Positions 6,723 through 12,932 of a stretch of DNA of 18,174 nt are shown piece after piece. The position numbers were made by a program, and so were the translations under genes. This stretch comes from JACQID01 sp035289125 (GTDB taxonomy: Archaea > Aenigmatarchaeota > Aenigmatarchaeia > GW2011-AR5): assembly GCA_035289125.1 (NCBI GenBank), contig DATDXW010000069.1, forward strand, positions 1 through 18,174, given 5' to 3'. The notes beneath the pieces were generated by a model. That model saw only the letters and a list, made by a program, of their open reading frames with translations. It did not search any database and was not told where the DNA came from. Position 1 is the stretch's first letter. Each line of letters opens with the position of its first letter.

Positions 6723-7868
6723 ATGACACAACCCTCAATAGGCTTTGTAAAATCCCCATATAAAACCCCGTTCAAAGATTTTGCGATACCTGAAGCGCCG
6801 CCAGATGTCGTTAATTTCGTATCTATGCCCGAAGATAGATACGTCGATATACTAAAATTGCCGCCAGATGAAACAGCCGAAAGAATAAAAAGAATTGCAT
6901 TGTTGATGAATGATGTCGGTAAACAGAATGAGCAATGGGCTGAAAGCGCTTTCCGTAAAATTCACGCATCTTATCCATGGATTGACACGCTGATGGTAGA
7001 CCCACACGGCAGAACGGTTATCATTGCCGATGCGCAGGGCTTCCAGTTCCGAGGCTTCTGGGGGGCTCCCATTCAATACAATGATGTCAGGCGGCCTCCA
7101 ACATCGGAAGAACTGGCTGTAATGGCATCCCAGTTACAAATGCCTCTGTATATGATTACGCACCCATTAGACACGCAACTTTACGTTCCTCATGACATTT
7201 TTTCTGATGTGCAGAGAGCTTTCGAGAGAGGCATGAGAACGAAAAAACAGAGGCGTGTGCCATACAAGATAACCGGCAAAGAAGGGCCGGAACTGAGCAA
7301 CGCTATCATAGACGAATTGTCATTGATAGAAACCGAAATTTGCGAAATGCCATTCAAACCGGAGAAATTTGCTATGCTGAAAGGCGAGGAAGGCTATGTG
7401 CAGATTGATGTTGTTCGTGTCAACAAAGGAACTCTGGGAAGTTTGGAGGAAGAACTGCAAGAAACGTTTGCTCTTGGCAGGATAGTACTCAAAGACATCG
7501 GGCAAAAAGTAAAGGACCGAGAAGGCCTTGGGTTCAGACCGGCTGGAACGGGAAGGTCAAGAGAAACGGAAGTTGTGGGGTACTATCCAAGAGTATACCT
7601 AGGTAACCACAACGCTATGCCATATATTGAGTTGCCCGATCAGGGAAGGAAACGCCAACCGGTGTATATAACTCCCTTCAGTGAAGCTGATGAACTTCTG
7701 GGTGGGAAAATCCCGACAAGCACGGGAGAAAGAGCATACGTAGTTCACGCGAATCCTCAAACAAATCTCGCTGTTGACGCATTGATGGCATACAGAAGCG
7801 ACAGCAACCTTAATGGTGTACCTTTGATATTAACCCATACCATAGACAGGAGATGGGCCAACCGATAA
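6723..7868 (+). CDS. Unrecognised 381-aa soluble protein
   Basis: A long intact ORF whose family I do not recognise. There is no signal peptide or membrane segment and only one cysteine. Visible blocks are a proline-rich N-terminus (1-50), a mixed alpha/beta region with a strand pair around 88-115 (DTLMVDPHGRTVIIADAQGF), a charged helical region about 170-265, and a C-terminal part rich in Gly/Tyr/Pro (EVVGYYPRVYLGNH at 287-300). TAATTTAAATAG at 6675-6686 is a possible promoter, and CGGCGG just before the ATG is a weak ribosome site. By eye it is more A+T-rich than the ribosomal genes around it, which could mean later acquisition. It is a single gene bounded by promoters. Confidence 0.7.
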   Translation: MTQPSIGFVKSPYKTPFKDFAIPEAPPDVVNFVSMPEDRYVDILKLPPDETAERIKRIALLMNDVGKQNEQWAESAFRKIHASYPWIDTLMVDPHGRTVIIADAQGFQFRGFWGAPIQYNDVRRPPTSEELAVMASQLQMPLYMITHPLDTQLYVPHDIFSDVQRAFERGMRTKKQRRVPYKITGKEGPELSNAIIDELSLIETEICEMPFKPEKFAMLKGEEGYVQIDVVRVNKGTLGSLEEELQETFALGRIVLKDIGQKVKDREGLGFRPAGTGRSRETEVVGYYPRVYLGNHNAMPYIELPDQGRKRQPVYITPFSEADELLGGKIPTSTGERAYVVHANPQTNLAVDALMAYRSDSNLNGVPLILTHTIDRRWANR

Positions 7869-7870
7869 TC

Positions 7871-7916
7871 ATTCGGTACGGGCGATTCTCCCCAAGGCTG
7901 GATTCCTGCACCGAAT
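7871..7916. repeat. Inverted repeat upstream of L10e
   Basis: ATTCGGT (7871-7877) and ACCGAAT (7910-7916) are perfect 7-bp inverted arms just upstream of the L10e TATA-like box. They could be a terminator hairpin for the upstream gene or an operator. Confidence 0.4.
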
Positions 7917-7925
7917 CTTTAAGAA
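7917..7925 (+). promoter_or_regulatory. TATA-like box of L10e
   Basis: CTTTAAGAA is centred about 34 nt before ATG 7955, which predicts a leader of under 10 nt. It lies directly against the right arm of the 7-bp inverted repeat. Confidence 0.4.
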
Positions 7926-7954
7926 CATTCTCAAAGTAAGCATAGCTGATTAAA

Positions 7955-8473
7955 ATGGCAACGATAAGGCCCGGGCGATGCTACAGGCGGCTAGAAAGAC
8001 CGTACACGCGGCAAAGCGTACGCGTCCCGCGAAAGGGATACGTTAAAGGCGTGCCGCGCTCCAAGCTCACCGAATTTGAGCACGGAACGAAAGGAAATTA
8101 TGATAACAAGGTATTTCTTGTCGCAAAGCGCAGCGTCCAGATAAGGCACAATTCACTCGACGCCGCCCGTGTCGCAGCCGTCCAGTATTTGGAGAAACGC
8201 ATAGGCAAGGGCGCAACGTTCTTCATGAAAGTCCGCGTTTATCCTCACCACGTTATCCGCGAAAATGCTCTGGCAACCGGAGCGGGCGCAGACAGATTCC
8301 AGCAGGGAATGCGCGCCTCCTTCGGCAAGCCGATAGGCACAGCCGCCCGCGTGATGGAGGGCCAGAAGATTTTTGAGATACAGGTCAACAACGCGTTTGT
8401 TCCGCTGGTAAAAGAAACCATGATGCAGGCAAAGTACAAGCTCCCGACACCGTGCCGGATTGTCGTTGAGTAA
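7955..8473 (+). CDS. rpl10e: 50S ribosomal protein L10e (uL16)
   Basis: 172 aa, full length for the archaeal/eukaryotic L10e (bacterial L16) family, which lies near the peptidyl-transferase centre and the A-site tRNA. The N-terminus ATIRPGRCYRRLERPYTR, the segment MKVRVYPHHVIRENALATGAGADR and FGKPIGTAARV are family signatures. It is a single gene with its own promoter and an unusual neighbour (the 381-aa unknown upstream). Highly secure. Confidence 0.96.
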   Translation: MATIRPGRCYRRLERPYTRQSVRVPRKGYVKGVPRSKLTEFEHGTKGNYDNKVFLVAKRSVQIRHNSLDAARVAAVQYLEKRIGKGATFFMKVRVYPHHVIRENALATGAGADRFQQGMRASFGKPIGTAARVMEGQKIFEIQVNNAFVPLVKETMMQAKYKLPTPCRIVVE

Positions 8474-8510
8474 TTCTTGGCGCGTTGGGTTTTATCACTG
8501 TTAAAAATAT

Positions 8511-8708
8511 TTACAGTCCGTTCCTTTCCCGCAATATCCTTTCCACTTCTTCAATCGCTTTGCCTTCTCTATTGAGCGACACCCCCTTTTTATGCAATTC
8601 CAACAATCCTTTATTACATAACTCTTTCACTGCCTTATTCACGTCCTTCATGCTACGTTCATGTGGCTTGAGCCCCTGTACAACGTCGTGAATGGGAATG
8701 TAATCCAT
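8511..8708 (-). CDS. Small winged-helix-like protein
   Basis: 65 aa from ATG 8708 on the minus strand, beginning MDYIPIHDVVQGLKPHERS. The pattern is a helix, a second helix (MKDVNKAVKELCNKGLLEL) and a wing (HKKGVSLNREGKAIEEV), which is a compact winged helix. The larger 111-aa frame (from 8846) would run antisense through the divergent winged-helix fragment and is unlikely. TATATATA at 8711-8718 is only a few bases upstream of ATG, too close for a leaderless start, so the start is uncertain. Family and target unknown; DNA binding is inferred from fold only. Confidence 0.5.
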   Translation of the reverse strand: MDYIPIHDVVQGLKPHERSMKDVNKAVKELCNKGLLELHKKGVSLNREGKAIEEVERILRERNGL

Positions 8709-8746
8709 TCCTATATATACATTGTTAGTATTGTTGGTGGGATGAG

Positions 8747-8937
8747 GTGGTGAAAACCAGAGAAGTGGGAAGAGCCAAACTGTATAAACTAAACGAGGAG
8801 AACCCGCTGGTTCAGATACTTGTGAAATGCGACTTCTTGCTGTCAAAATCGTTCATGGACATCAAAGGGGGAAGAAGAATCTTGATGAATTAGGCATAAA
8901 CAAGGAGTTCAAAAAGTTAGAGAAAGTCGTGGCATGA
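8747..8937 (+). pseudogene. Decayed winged-helix regulator fragment, 5'-truncated and frameshifted
   Basis: From GTG 8747 the frame encodes VKTREVGRAKLYKLNEEN followed by PLVQILVKCDFLLSK. This is the characteristic wing and C-terminal helix of archaeal winged-helix regulators, which normally follow a helix-turn-helix domain that is absent here. After a run of five G (8867-8871) this frame ends at TAG 8891-8893, while another frame continues the charged helix (DELGINKEFKKLEKVVA) to TGA 8935-8937, so a frameshift at the G run is likely. TATATATA at 8711-8718 is about 30 nt upstream and could serve this strand. Best read as a remnant. Confidence 0.5.
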
Positions 8938-8948
8938 CGATACGAATG

Positions 8949-9254
8949 CCGTGTAAACTACCCGCCACGATGTTGTATGACGCGAAGGAACTGGACAGCG
9001 AAGCTGTCATACAGCATCGTGCGTCAAGTTGTTCGTGGTGGGCGCTGGGAAAGTGGAAGGAAAGGACTCTCGCGCATGGTTCGGTTTTTGACGGGCTTGG
9101 TTTCGGCTTTACTTATTTACAGTTTAGTTACGAAGCGCACTAATCCGCCCTTGCCTCCTTTTCGTGATGCACTTCGTGCATCCAGTTGCGAGTGTATGAC
9201 GCACCGGAGTGCGTCGGTTCACTTCGGTGGTTTTCGGGGTGCGGGTTGTAAAAT
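8949..9254. repeat. Structured non-coding element, copy 1 (about 306 bp)
   Basis: It shares its left end (TAAACTACCCGCCACGA at 8954-8970) and right end (GTGGTTTTCGG then GGGTTGTAAAA, to 9253) with the element at 15452-15571. Internal structure: ACGATG-T-TGTATGAC (8967-8981) pairs with 9006-9020; CCCGCCACGA (8961-8970) can pair with TCGTGGTGGG (9033-9042); ACCCGC (8960-8965) can also pair with GCGGGT (9241-9246), so alternative folds exist. GACGCAC/GTGCGTC forms a hairpin at 9198-9215. The ORFs inside show no protein-like features. It lies tail-to-tail between the winged-helix remnant and the 92-aa gene. It resembles ends of IS200/IS605-type elements or a REP-like repeat, but no transposase is present. 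Confidence 0.6.
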
Positions 9255-9256
9255 TC

Positions 9257-9535
9257 TTAATAACGGATTTTATAGTGTCTTATCCCGTCTGATGTTGCCT
9301 TCGCTGGAACTATTCCTATTGTCTGCTCGGGTTCTACACTAACAAGACGGCTTTCACCTAAAGGATCAATAGCTATAGCATATCGTGGCGACCCATCGTG
9401 GCGACGGTTTACATAGAGCGCGCCGCAAACGGTGCCGTAACCGCTCACTCCAAACAAAGTCACCATCTGCCCGACATGTCGCGCTAATCCGTTTAATCCT
9501 ATAACACGCCTTGTTTGTGGAATTTCCGTTGCCAT
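9257..9535 (-). CDS. Small beta-rich protein of unknown function, last gene of the S2 operon
   Basis: 92 aa, not recognised. Strand-like stretches (QMVTLFGVSGYGTVCGALYV, YAIAIDPLGESRLVSV, QTIGIVPA) suggest a small beta barrel, possibly SH3- or OB-like. The ATG is 7 nt after the S2 stop, and the S2 TGA lies inside a GGCGTGAT Shine-Dalgarno-like sequence, so translation is probably coupled to S2. The stop is only a few bases from the end of the structured element at 8949-9254. Confidence 0.6.
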   Translation of the reverse strand: MATEIPQTRRVIGLNGLARHVGQMVTLFGVSGYGTVCGALYVNRRHDGSPRYAIAIDPLGESRLVSVEPEQTIGIVPAKATSDGIRHYKIRY

Positions 9536-9542
9536 AATAAAA

Positions 9543-10184
9543 TCACGCCTTCTGCTCTTCTTGCATGTCTTCGTCTTCTTTCTGCGTTCTCATAACTTCC
9601 TTTTCGTACCCGAAGTCCTCTGCCGGGACATTGAAGGTTTCGTTCCGCTTTTCTTTTATCATCTTGGCAAGTATCCACAGCACCAGCCCGAGGGATTTCT
9701 TGCCTTTGTTGTTGCAAGGCAGGATGAAGTCGATATGTGACGTTTCGTTGAACGTGTCCGCCAGCCCTACAATCGGCATCCTCATCTTTAAAGCCTCTGT
9801 TATCGCTTGCTTGTCCTCAAGCGGGTCAGTGACTATCATTACATCCGGCTCAAAGAACTCCGTGGAGCTCGGATTCGTTAGCGTGCCGGGCATGAACCTG
9901 CCAAGCACGGCTTTCGCGCCCACCGCTTCGGAAAACTTCTCAATTGCTTCATTGTTCGTTTCCTTGCGTGCCACGATGAGTATATTGTTCGCCTTTGCCA
10001 GCATGTTGGAAATTATGCCCAGCCTTTTGTCCAGCATCCCGACGTTGAGCACGGCGAGCCCGGACGGCCTTATCTTGTAAATAAAGCGCTTCATGTCCGC
10101 TGTCTTCGTTGTCATTCCGATATGCACACCGGCAGAAAGATACATGTCTCTCGGGACAGAAAGCTTTTCTTTTTGCCTTGCCAT
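9543..10184 (-). CDS. rps2: 30S ribosomal protein S2 (uS2)
   Basis: 213 aa. Small-subunit protein recognisable from DMYLSAGVHIGMTTKTADM, RFIYKIRPSGLAVLNV, RFMPGTLTNPSSTEFFEPD and DPLEDKQAITEALKMRMPIVGLADT. ATG 10184 (MARQKEKL) is preferred over a GTG at 10193 that overlaps the RpoK stop, because the TGA of rpoK is part of a GGCGTGAT ribosome site 4 nt before this ATG. The C-terminus has an acidic tail (KEDEDMQEEQ). RpoK-S2 adjacency is classical in archaea. Confidence 0.95.
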   Translation of the reverse strand: MARQKEKLSVPRDMYLSAGVHIGMTTKTADMKRFIYKIRPSGLAVLNVGMLDKRLGIISNMLAKANNILIVARKETNNEAIEKFSEAVGAKAVLGRFMPGTLTNPSSTEFFEPDVMIVTDPLEDKQAITEALKMRMPIVGLADTFNETSHIDFILPCNNKGKKSLGLVLWILAKMIKEKRNETFNVPAEDFGYEKEVMRTQKEDEDMQEEQKA

Positions 10185-10189
10185 AAAAA

Positions 10190-10375
10190 TCACGCCGAAG
10201 GCATTTGCCTCTTTACGGTTATAGGGAGAACGCCAGACGCGAATTCTTTCATCGCCGTCTCTCTCACAGAAGCCGCGTGCTTGGCGAGCGGCGGCGCGCC
10301 CATCGCCAGTTGTAATGTTCTTGCAGATATTATTCTTGTGACCTCAAAACGCGTAAATCCTTCGTATTCAAACAA
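10190..10375 (-). CDS. rpoK: RNA polymerase subunit K (Rpb6/omega homologue)
   Basis: 61 aa from a TTG at 10375, or 64 aa from a GTG at 10384. FTRFEVTRIISARTLQLAMG followed by APPLA and the SVRETAMKEFASGVLPI segment are the Rpb6/omega core that latches the largest polymerase subunit. I prefer TTG because AGGTGAT lies 4 nt upstream of it, a strong Shine-Dalgarno match, and this AGGTGAT overlaps the GTG. It sits 17 nt after the PAC2 stop and directly before S2. Identity is firm; the start is not. Confidence 0.9.
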   Translation of the reverse strand: MFEYEGFTRFEVTRIISARTLQLAMGAPPLAKHAASVRETAMKEFASGVLPITVKRQMPSA

Positions 10376-10392
10376 TATAATCACCTTTGCCG

Positions 10393-11151
10393 TCAGCCGA
10401 TATACCTAACGTCTTCCTTGGACTTGGGCATATCCTCCAGCACCTTTTTATGTATCTCCTCTGTCTTTTTAAGCCTTTCTTCCATATCGGCCACCGTCTT
10501 CTCCAGTTTGCTAAGGTCCAGCTTCAACCCAAGAATTTTCGTGAGAACGTGAAGTATACTATCCGCCGCCTTCGGGTCCATCATAAGGGGCATCCCGAAC
10601 GTCTCCCCCATCAGCACGAGCGTGTTCATGCCGTAATTTCTGCTCATTCCCGCTATGAGCCCGGCCGCGCCTATTATCGTGCCCACGGGACGGTCCTTGC
10701 CAAAGTCAAGGAATGAATATTTCTTCTTCAGCAACTTGTCGCTCACTGCAGCTACGACTCGCGGCTCCGCCTTCATCTCACCTGACGGAAACGCGCCAAG
10801 TGTTATTATGTCCTTCACTCCCATCTTTTTGGAAAACTCCAGCACTTTCTCGCAAAACTCATAATGCCCTTCCGGCGTGACGCTCTGCGTGTCGCCTGTA
10901 AGGACTATCATATCCCGCTTCCCCTTCATGTGGAAGAATTCGCATCTGAGCATCCTTGCCTCGTCCTCTTCGTCAATTATCACAAGATGCGGAAAATGCG
11001 ACGAATGAAGCTCGGCAAATTTTTTCATCTTCATCTCGGAAACCATGTAGCCCGCGGCGACACGCCCGACGTTTCCTATCCCCGGCATCCCGACCACCAG
11101 AATGGGATTCTTCGCCTTGACCTTGTTAAGAATTCTTATGCTCGTTTCCAT
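10393..11151 (-). CDS. PAC2-family protein (proteasome assembly chaperone-like)
   Basis: 252 aa. The family is known from archaeal and eukaryotic 20S proteasome assembly chaperones. The N-terminus has PILVVGMPGIGNVGRVAAGY, followed by IVLTGDTQSVTPEGHYEF, ITLGAFPSGE and GLIAGMSRNYGMNTLVLMGET, all typical of the archaeal family. A coiled coil occupies about 205-245 (LDLSKLEKTVADMEERLKK). GGTGGAT just before the ATG is a plausible ribosome site. It follows Nop10 and aIF2-alpha, the usual archaeal order, but is separated by a promoter containing a palindromic repeat, so it may start a second unit with rpoK, S2 and the 92-aa gene. Exact client not shown by sequence. Confidence 0.85.
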   Translation of the reverse strand: METSIRILNKVKAKNPILVVGMPGIGNVGRVAAGYMVSEMKMKKFAELHSSHFPHLVIIDEEDEARMLRCEFFHMKGKRDMIVLTGDTQSVTPEGHYEFCEKVLEFSKKMGVKDIITLGAFPSGEMKAEPRVVAAVSDKLLKKKYSFLDFGKDRPVGTIIGAAGLIAGMSRNYGMNTLVLMGETFGMPLMMDPKAADSILHVLTKILGLKLDLSKLEKTVADMEERLKKTEEIHKKVLEDMPKSKEDVRYIG

Positions 11152-11182
11152 TCAATCCACCGTCCATAATTGGCTTTGCCTT

Positions 11183-11230
11183 AATAAATACTTCGGACAT
11201 CACCCCCGAAGTATTTCAACAGGAATGCGA
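11183..11230. repeat. Palindromic promoter element, copy 1 (upstream of PAC2)
   Basis: AATACTTCGG (11187-11196) and CCGAAGTATT (11206-11215) form a perfect 10-bp inverted repeat with a 9-nt loop, followed after 3 nt by ACAGGAATGC (11219-11228). ACAGGAAT can pair with ATTCCTGT at 11268-11275, inside nop10. The minus-strand GTATTTATT (11183-11191) overlaps the left arm as a TATA-like box about 36 nt before the PAC2 start. The same arrangement occurs before ABCE1 at 17295-17361. Confidence 0.7.
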
Positions 11231-11234
11231 ACAC

Positions 11235-11417
11235 CTAAACAATGACCTTTGGTGCAACATTAACTGTATTCCTGTCGATAAAGCCTTTTCGCTTTGCCAT
11301 GCGCCTGTATTTACCATATTTATCTTCCGCAGAGAAGCGTAACGGATGCGCGGAAGAAACAGAATGCCCCTTCCGGCATTTGTCGATGACATAGCCGCAC
11401 AGGGCGCACTTCATCAT
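11235..11417 (-). CDS. nop10: H/ACA RNP protein Nop10
   Basis: 60 aa. Nop10 binds Cbf5 and stabilises its active site in the H/ACA RNP. HPLRFSAEDKYGKYRRMAKRK is close to the invariant Nop10 linker and helix. The N-terminal zinc ribbon has CALC and then Cys13 and His17 (CRKGH in place of the usual second C-x2-C), so the fourth ligand appears to be His. The chosen ATG 11417 overlaps the aIF2-alpha stop as ATGA; the next codon is also ATG. The last 15 or so residues overlap the right arm (11268-11275) of the palindrome before PAC2. Confidence 0.88.
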   Translation of the reverse strand: MMKCALCGYVIDKCRKGHSVSSAHPLRFSAEDKYGKYRRMAKRKGFIDRNTVNVAPKVIV

Positions 11418-12175
11418 ACTATCTCCGCTTTGCACTCAATATTGGGGCGCGCCCTTGCCTTTATCTTTTCGATGGCATCCGCAAAATATTTCTCGCCCTT
11501 TTTGGCGTCCTTCGTGCTGTATTTGAACATGTACGATGGCGCGGAAATGTAATGCACGCTGATTCCCATTTTTTCTGACTCGCCCAACAGGGCTTTTATC
11601 GCAGCTATGCCGTCTGGTTCGTGCGTGGACATCGTGACGTTCGCGCGGAATTCGAAATCTTTTTGTTCTATGTTCTTCTCCGCTATTTCCCGTATGATGG
11701 ACGCCCATCCCTCGGGTATGCCTTTGTCCGTGAGCGCTGTCGTGCTGGTCATCGCCTTCTTGAACGCCTTGAAAAGCGAGCCGAAATGCTCCTGCATGGC
11801 AAAGCCCGCTTCCTCATAGGCCGCATCCAGCGTCTTCTTTCTCAGCTTCGCGGCCATTTCCAGAAGCTTCTCCGCTTTCTTGTCAAGGTTGTATTCCTTC
11901 AGTTTTTCTTTCTCCTGCCGTGGCTCGACGCGCTTGATTGAGAGCGCAATGTAGCCGTCGCTCTCGTTCACTTTCGTAACCTTGGCGACCACTTTCTGCC
12001 CTGCCTTTATATGGTCCTTTATGCTGTTGACCCACCCCGAAACTATTTCGGAAATATGAATCATCCCTTCTTTGTCATATTCCTCCAGAAGCAGCTCGGC
12101 CGAATTCGGATTCACATGCTTAACGACGCAAATAACAAGCTCGCCCTGCATCGGGAAGCCTCTCTTCTTTGCCAT
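11414..12175 (-). CDS. eif2a: Translation initiation factor aIF2 subunit alpha
   Basis: 253 aa, normal family length. It is part of the aIF2 heterotrimer that delivers initiator tRNA. Residues 1-85 are an S1/OB domain (GELVICVVKHVNPNSAELLL, EGMIHISEIVSGWVNSI, VVAKVTKVNESDGYIALSIK). About 88-165 is helical, and 170-253 is the alpha-beta domain that contacts aIF2-gamma (EFRANVTMSTHEPDGIAAIK). It begins directly after the S27e stop (TAA then ATG) and overlaps nop10 by ATGA: a tight S27e-aIF2alpha-Nop10 unit. Confidence 0.95.
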   Translation of the reverse strand: MAKKRGFPMQGELVICVVKHVNPNSAELLLEEYDKEGMIHISEIVSGWVNSIKDHIKAGQKVVAKVTKVNESDGYIALSIKRVEPRQEKEKLKEYNLDKKAEKLLEMAAKLRKKTLDAAYEEAGFAMQEHFGSLFKAFKKAMTSTTALTDKGIPEGWASIIREIAEKNIEQKDFEFRANVTMSTHEPDGIAAIKALLGESEKMGISVHYISAPSYMFKYSTKDAKKGEKYFADAIEKIKARARPNIECKAEIV

Positions 12176-12340
12176 TTAGAGTTCCTCTGACTGGACGAGC
12201 ATTCTCGCCTCGCCGCCCGCAGGCTTGGCAAGAACTTCACCGCACACCAGGCATTTCACGTTCATTGAAGCCTTTGTGTATGTTATCTGCTCGTTCTTGC
12301 ATTTTCCGCATTTGACTTTCACGAATTTGCTGTTTTTCAT
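12176..12340 (-). CDS. rps27e: 30S ribosomal protein S27e (eS27)
   Basis: 54 aa. The translation begins MKNSKFVKVKCGKCKNEQI and has four zinc-ligand cysteines: Cys11, Cys14, Cys30 and Cys33 (KCLVCGEVLAKPAGGEAR is the classic S27e segment). The ATG at 12340 is 26 nt from the TATA-like box at 12361-12370, so the mRNA is probably leaderless. It is the first gene of the S27e-aIF2alpha-Nop10 operon; its TAA abuts the aIF2alpha ATG. Confidence 0.95.
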   Translation of the reverse strand: MKNSKFVKVKCGKCKNEQITYTKASMNVKCLVCGEVLAKPAGGEARMLVQSEEL

Positions 12341-12360
12341 AACTGTATGTTACGGACAAA

Positions 12361-12370
12361 GCTTAAAAGG
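12361..12370. promoter_or_regulatory. Shared bidirectional TATA-like box between S27e and L7Ae
   Basis: GCTTAAAAGG reads as CCTTTTAAGC on the other strand, so it is near-palindromic. It lies 26 nt from the leaderless S27e start at 12340. On the plus strand it predicts transcription from about 12391, leaving a short leader with GAGGTG before L7Ae. A second plus-strand candidate, CTTAAATAG, lies at 12379-12387. Confidence 0.5.
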
Positions 12371-12392
12371 TTTGTCTTCTTAAATAGGAGAC

Positions 12393-12398
12393 GAGGTG
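12393..12398 (+). promoter_or_regulatory. Shine-Dalgarno site of L7Ae
   Basis: GAGGTG with an 8-nt spacer to ATG 12407. It decides the start: longer in-frame ATG 12347 would begin upstream of the promoter. Confidence 0.6.
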
Positions 12399-12406
12399 CA
12401 ATACCA

Positions 12407-12715
12407 ATGACCAAGACTGAAGAGATTCTTGAAATTGTGGAAGCGTCCCGCGAAACGGGCAAGATACGGAAAGGCGTCAACGAAACGACAAAGGCCGTGG
12501 AACGTGGCATAGCCAAGCTCGTCGTGCTCGCCGAAGACACATCTCCTGCTGAGATAATTATGCATCTGCAACCGCTTTGCGACGAAAAAAAGATAAAGCT
12601 TGTCAAAGTTCCCAGCAAGTCCGAACTCGGAAGGGCCGCGGGATTACAGGTGCCTACTGCTTCTATCGCAATAGTGGAAGCGGGTGAGGCCCGTGCAAAG
12701 ATTGAATCACTGTGA
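12407..12715 (+). CDS. rpl7ae: Ribosomal protein L7Ae, kink-turn RNA-binding protein
   Basis: 102 aa. L7Ae binds kink-turns in 23S rRNA, box C/D and H/ACA sRNAs and RNase P RNA. KGVNETTKAVERGIAKLVVLAEDTSP is the RNA-binding N-terminal signature, and VPSKSELGRAAGLQVPTASIAI is the conserved C-terminal loop region. The start is set by GAGGTG. Its TGA overlaps a GTG at 12712 just before S28e. With Cbf5 and Nop10 this is the third H/ACA RNP protein in the window. Confidence 0.95.
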   Translation: MTKTEEILEIVEASRETGKIRKGVNETTKAVERGIAKLVVLAEDTSPAEIIMHLQPLCDEKKIKLVKVPSKSELGRAAGLQVPTASIAIVEAGEARAKIESL

Positions 12716-12720
12716 TTGCA

Positions 12721-12930
12721 ATGGTAGACGACTCCGCTCCGGCTGAAGTGATAGGCATAATAAAGAGATCCGGGGCCAAGGGCGTCACCGTCGTCAAGTG
12801 TATGATAAATGATGGGCATGACAAGGGCAAGGTCCTTACGCGGAATGTAATGGGCCCTGTCACTGTCGGAGACATACTCATGCTCAGGGAAACGGAAATG
12901 GACTCATCCGAGTCTTACGGGAGGAAGTGA
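12721..12930 (+). CDS. rps28e: 30S ribosomal protein S28e (eS28)
   Basis: 69 aa. APAEVIGIIKRSGAKGVTVVK and GKVLTRNVMGPVTVGDILMLRETE are unmistakable S28e sequence. ATG 12721 is preferred over a GTG at 12712 because the family starts here; the upstream GTGATT overlaps the L7Ae stop and resembles the GTGAT sites before other genes in this window. L7Ae-S28e-L24e is the classical archaeal order. Confidence 0.95.
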   Translation: MVDDSAPAEVIGIIKRSGAKGVTVVKCMINDGHDKGKVLTRNVMGPVTVGDILMLRETEMDSSESYGRK

Positions 12931-12932
12931 AC

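Noticed and set aside
8934..9342. Overlapping ORFs of 69 and 121 codons inside the structured element
   Set aside because: The sequence is explained by inverted repeats; the peptides have no protein-like pattern and the second runs into the 92-aa gene on the other strand.
12347..12406. L7Ae extended to ATG 12347
   Set aside because: The extension crosses the shared promoter and GAGGTG; it is not part of the family.
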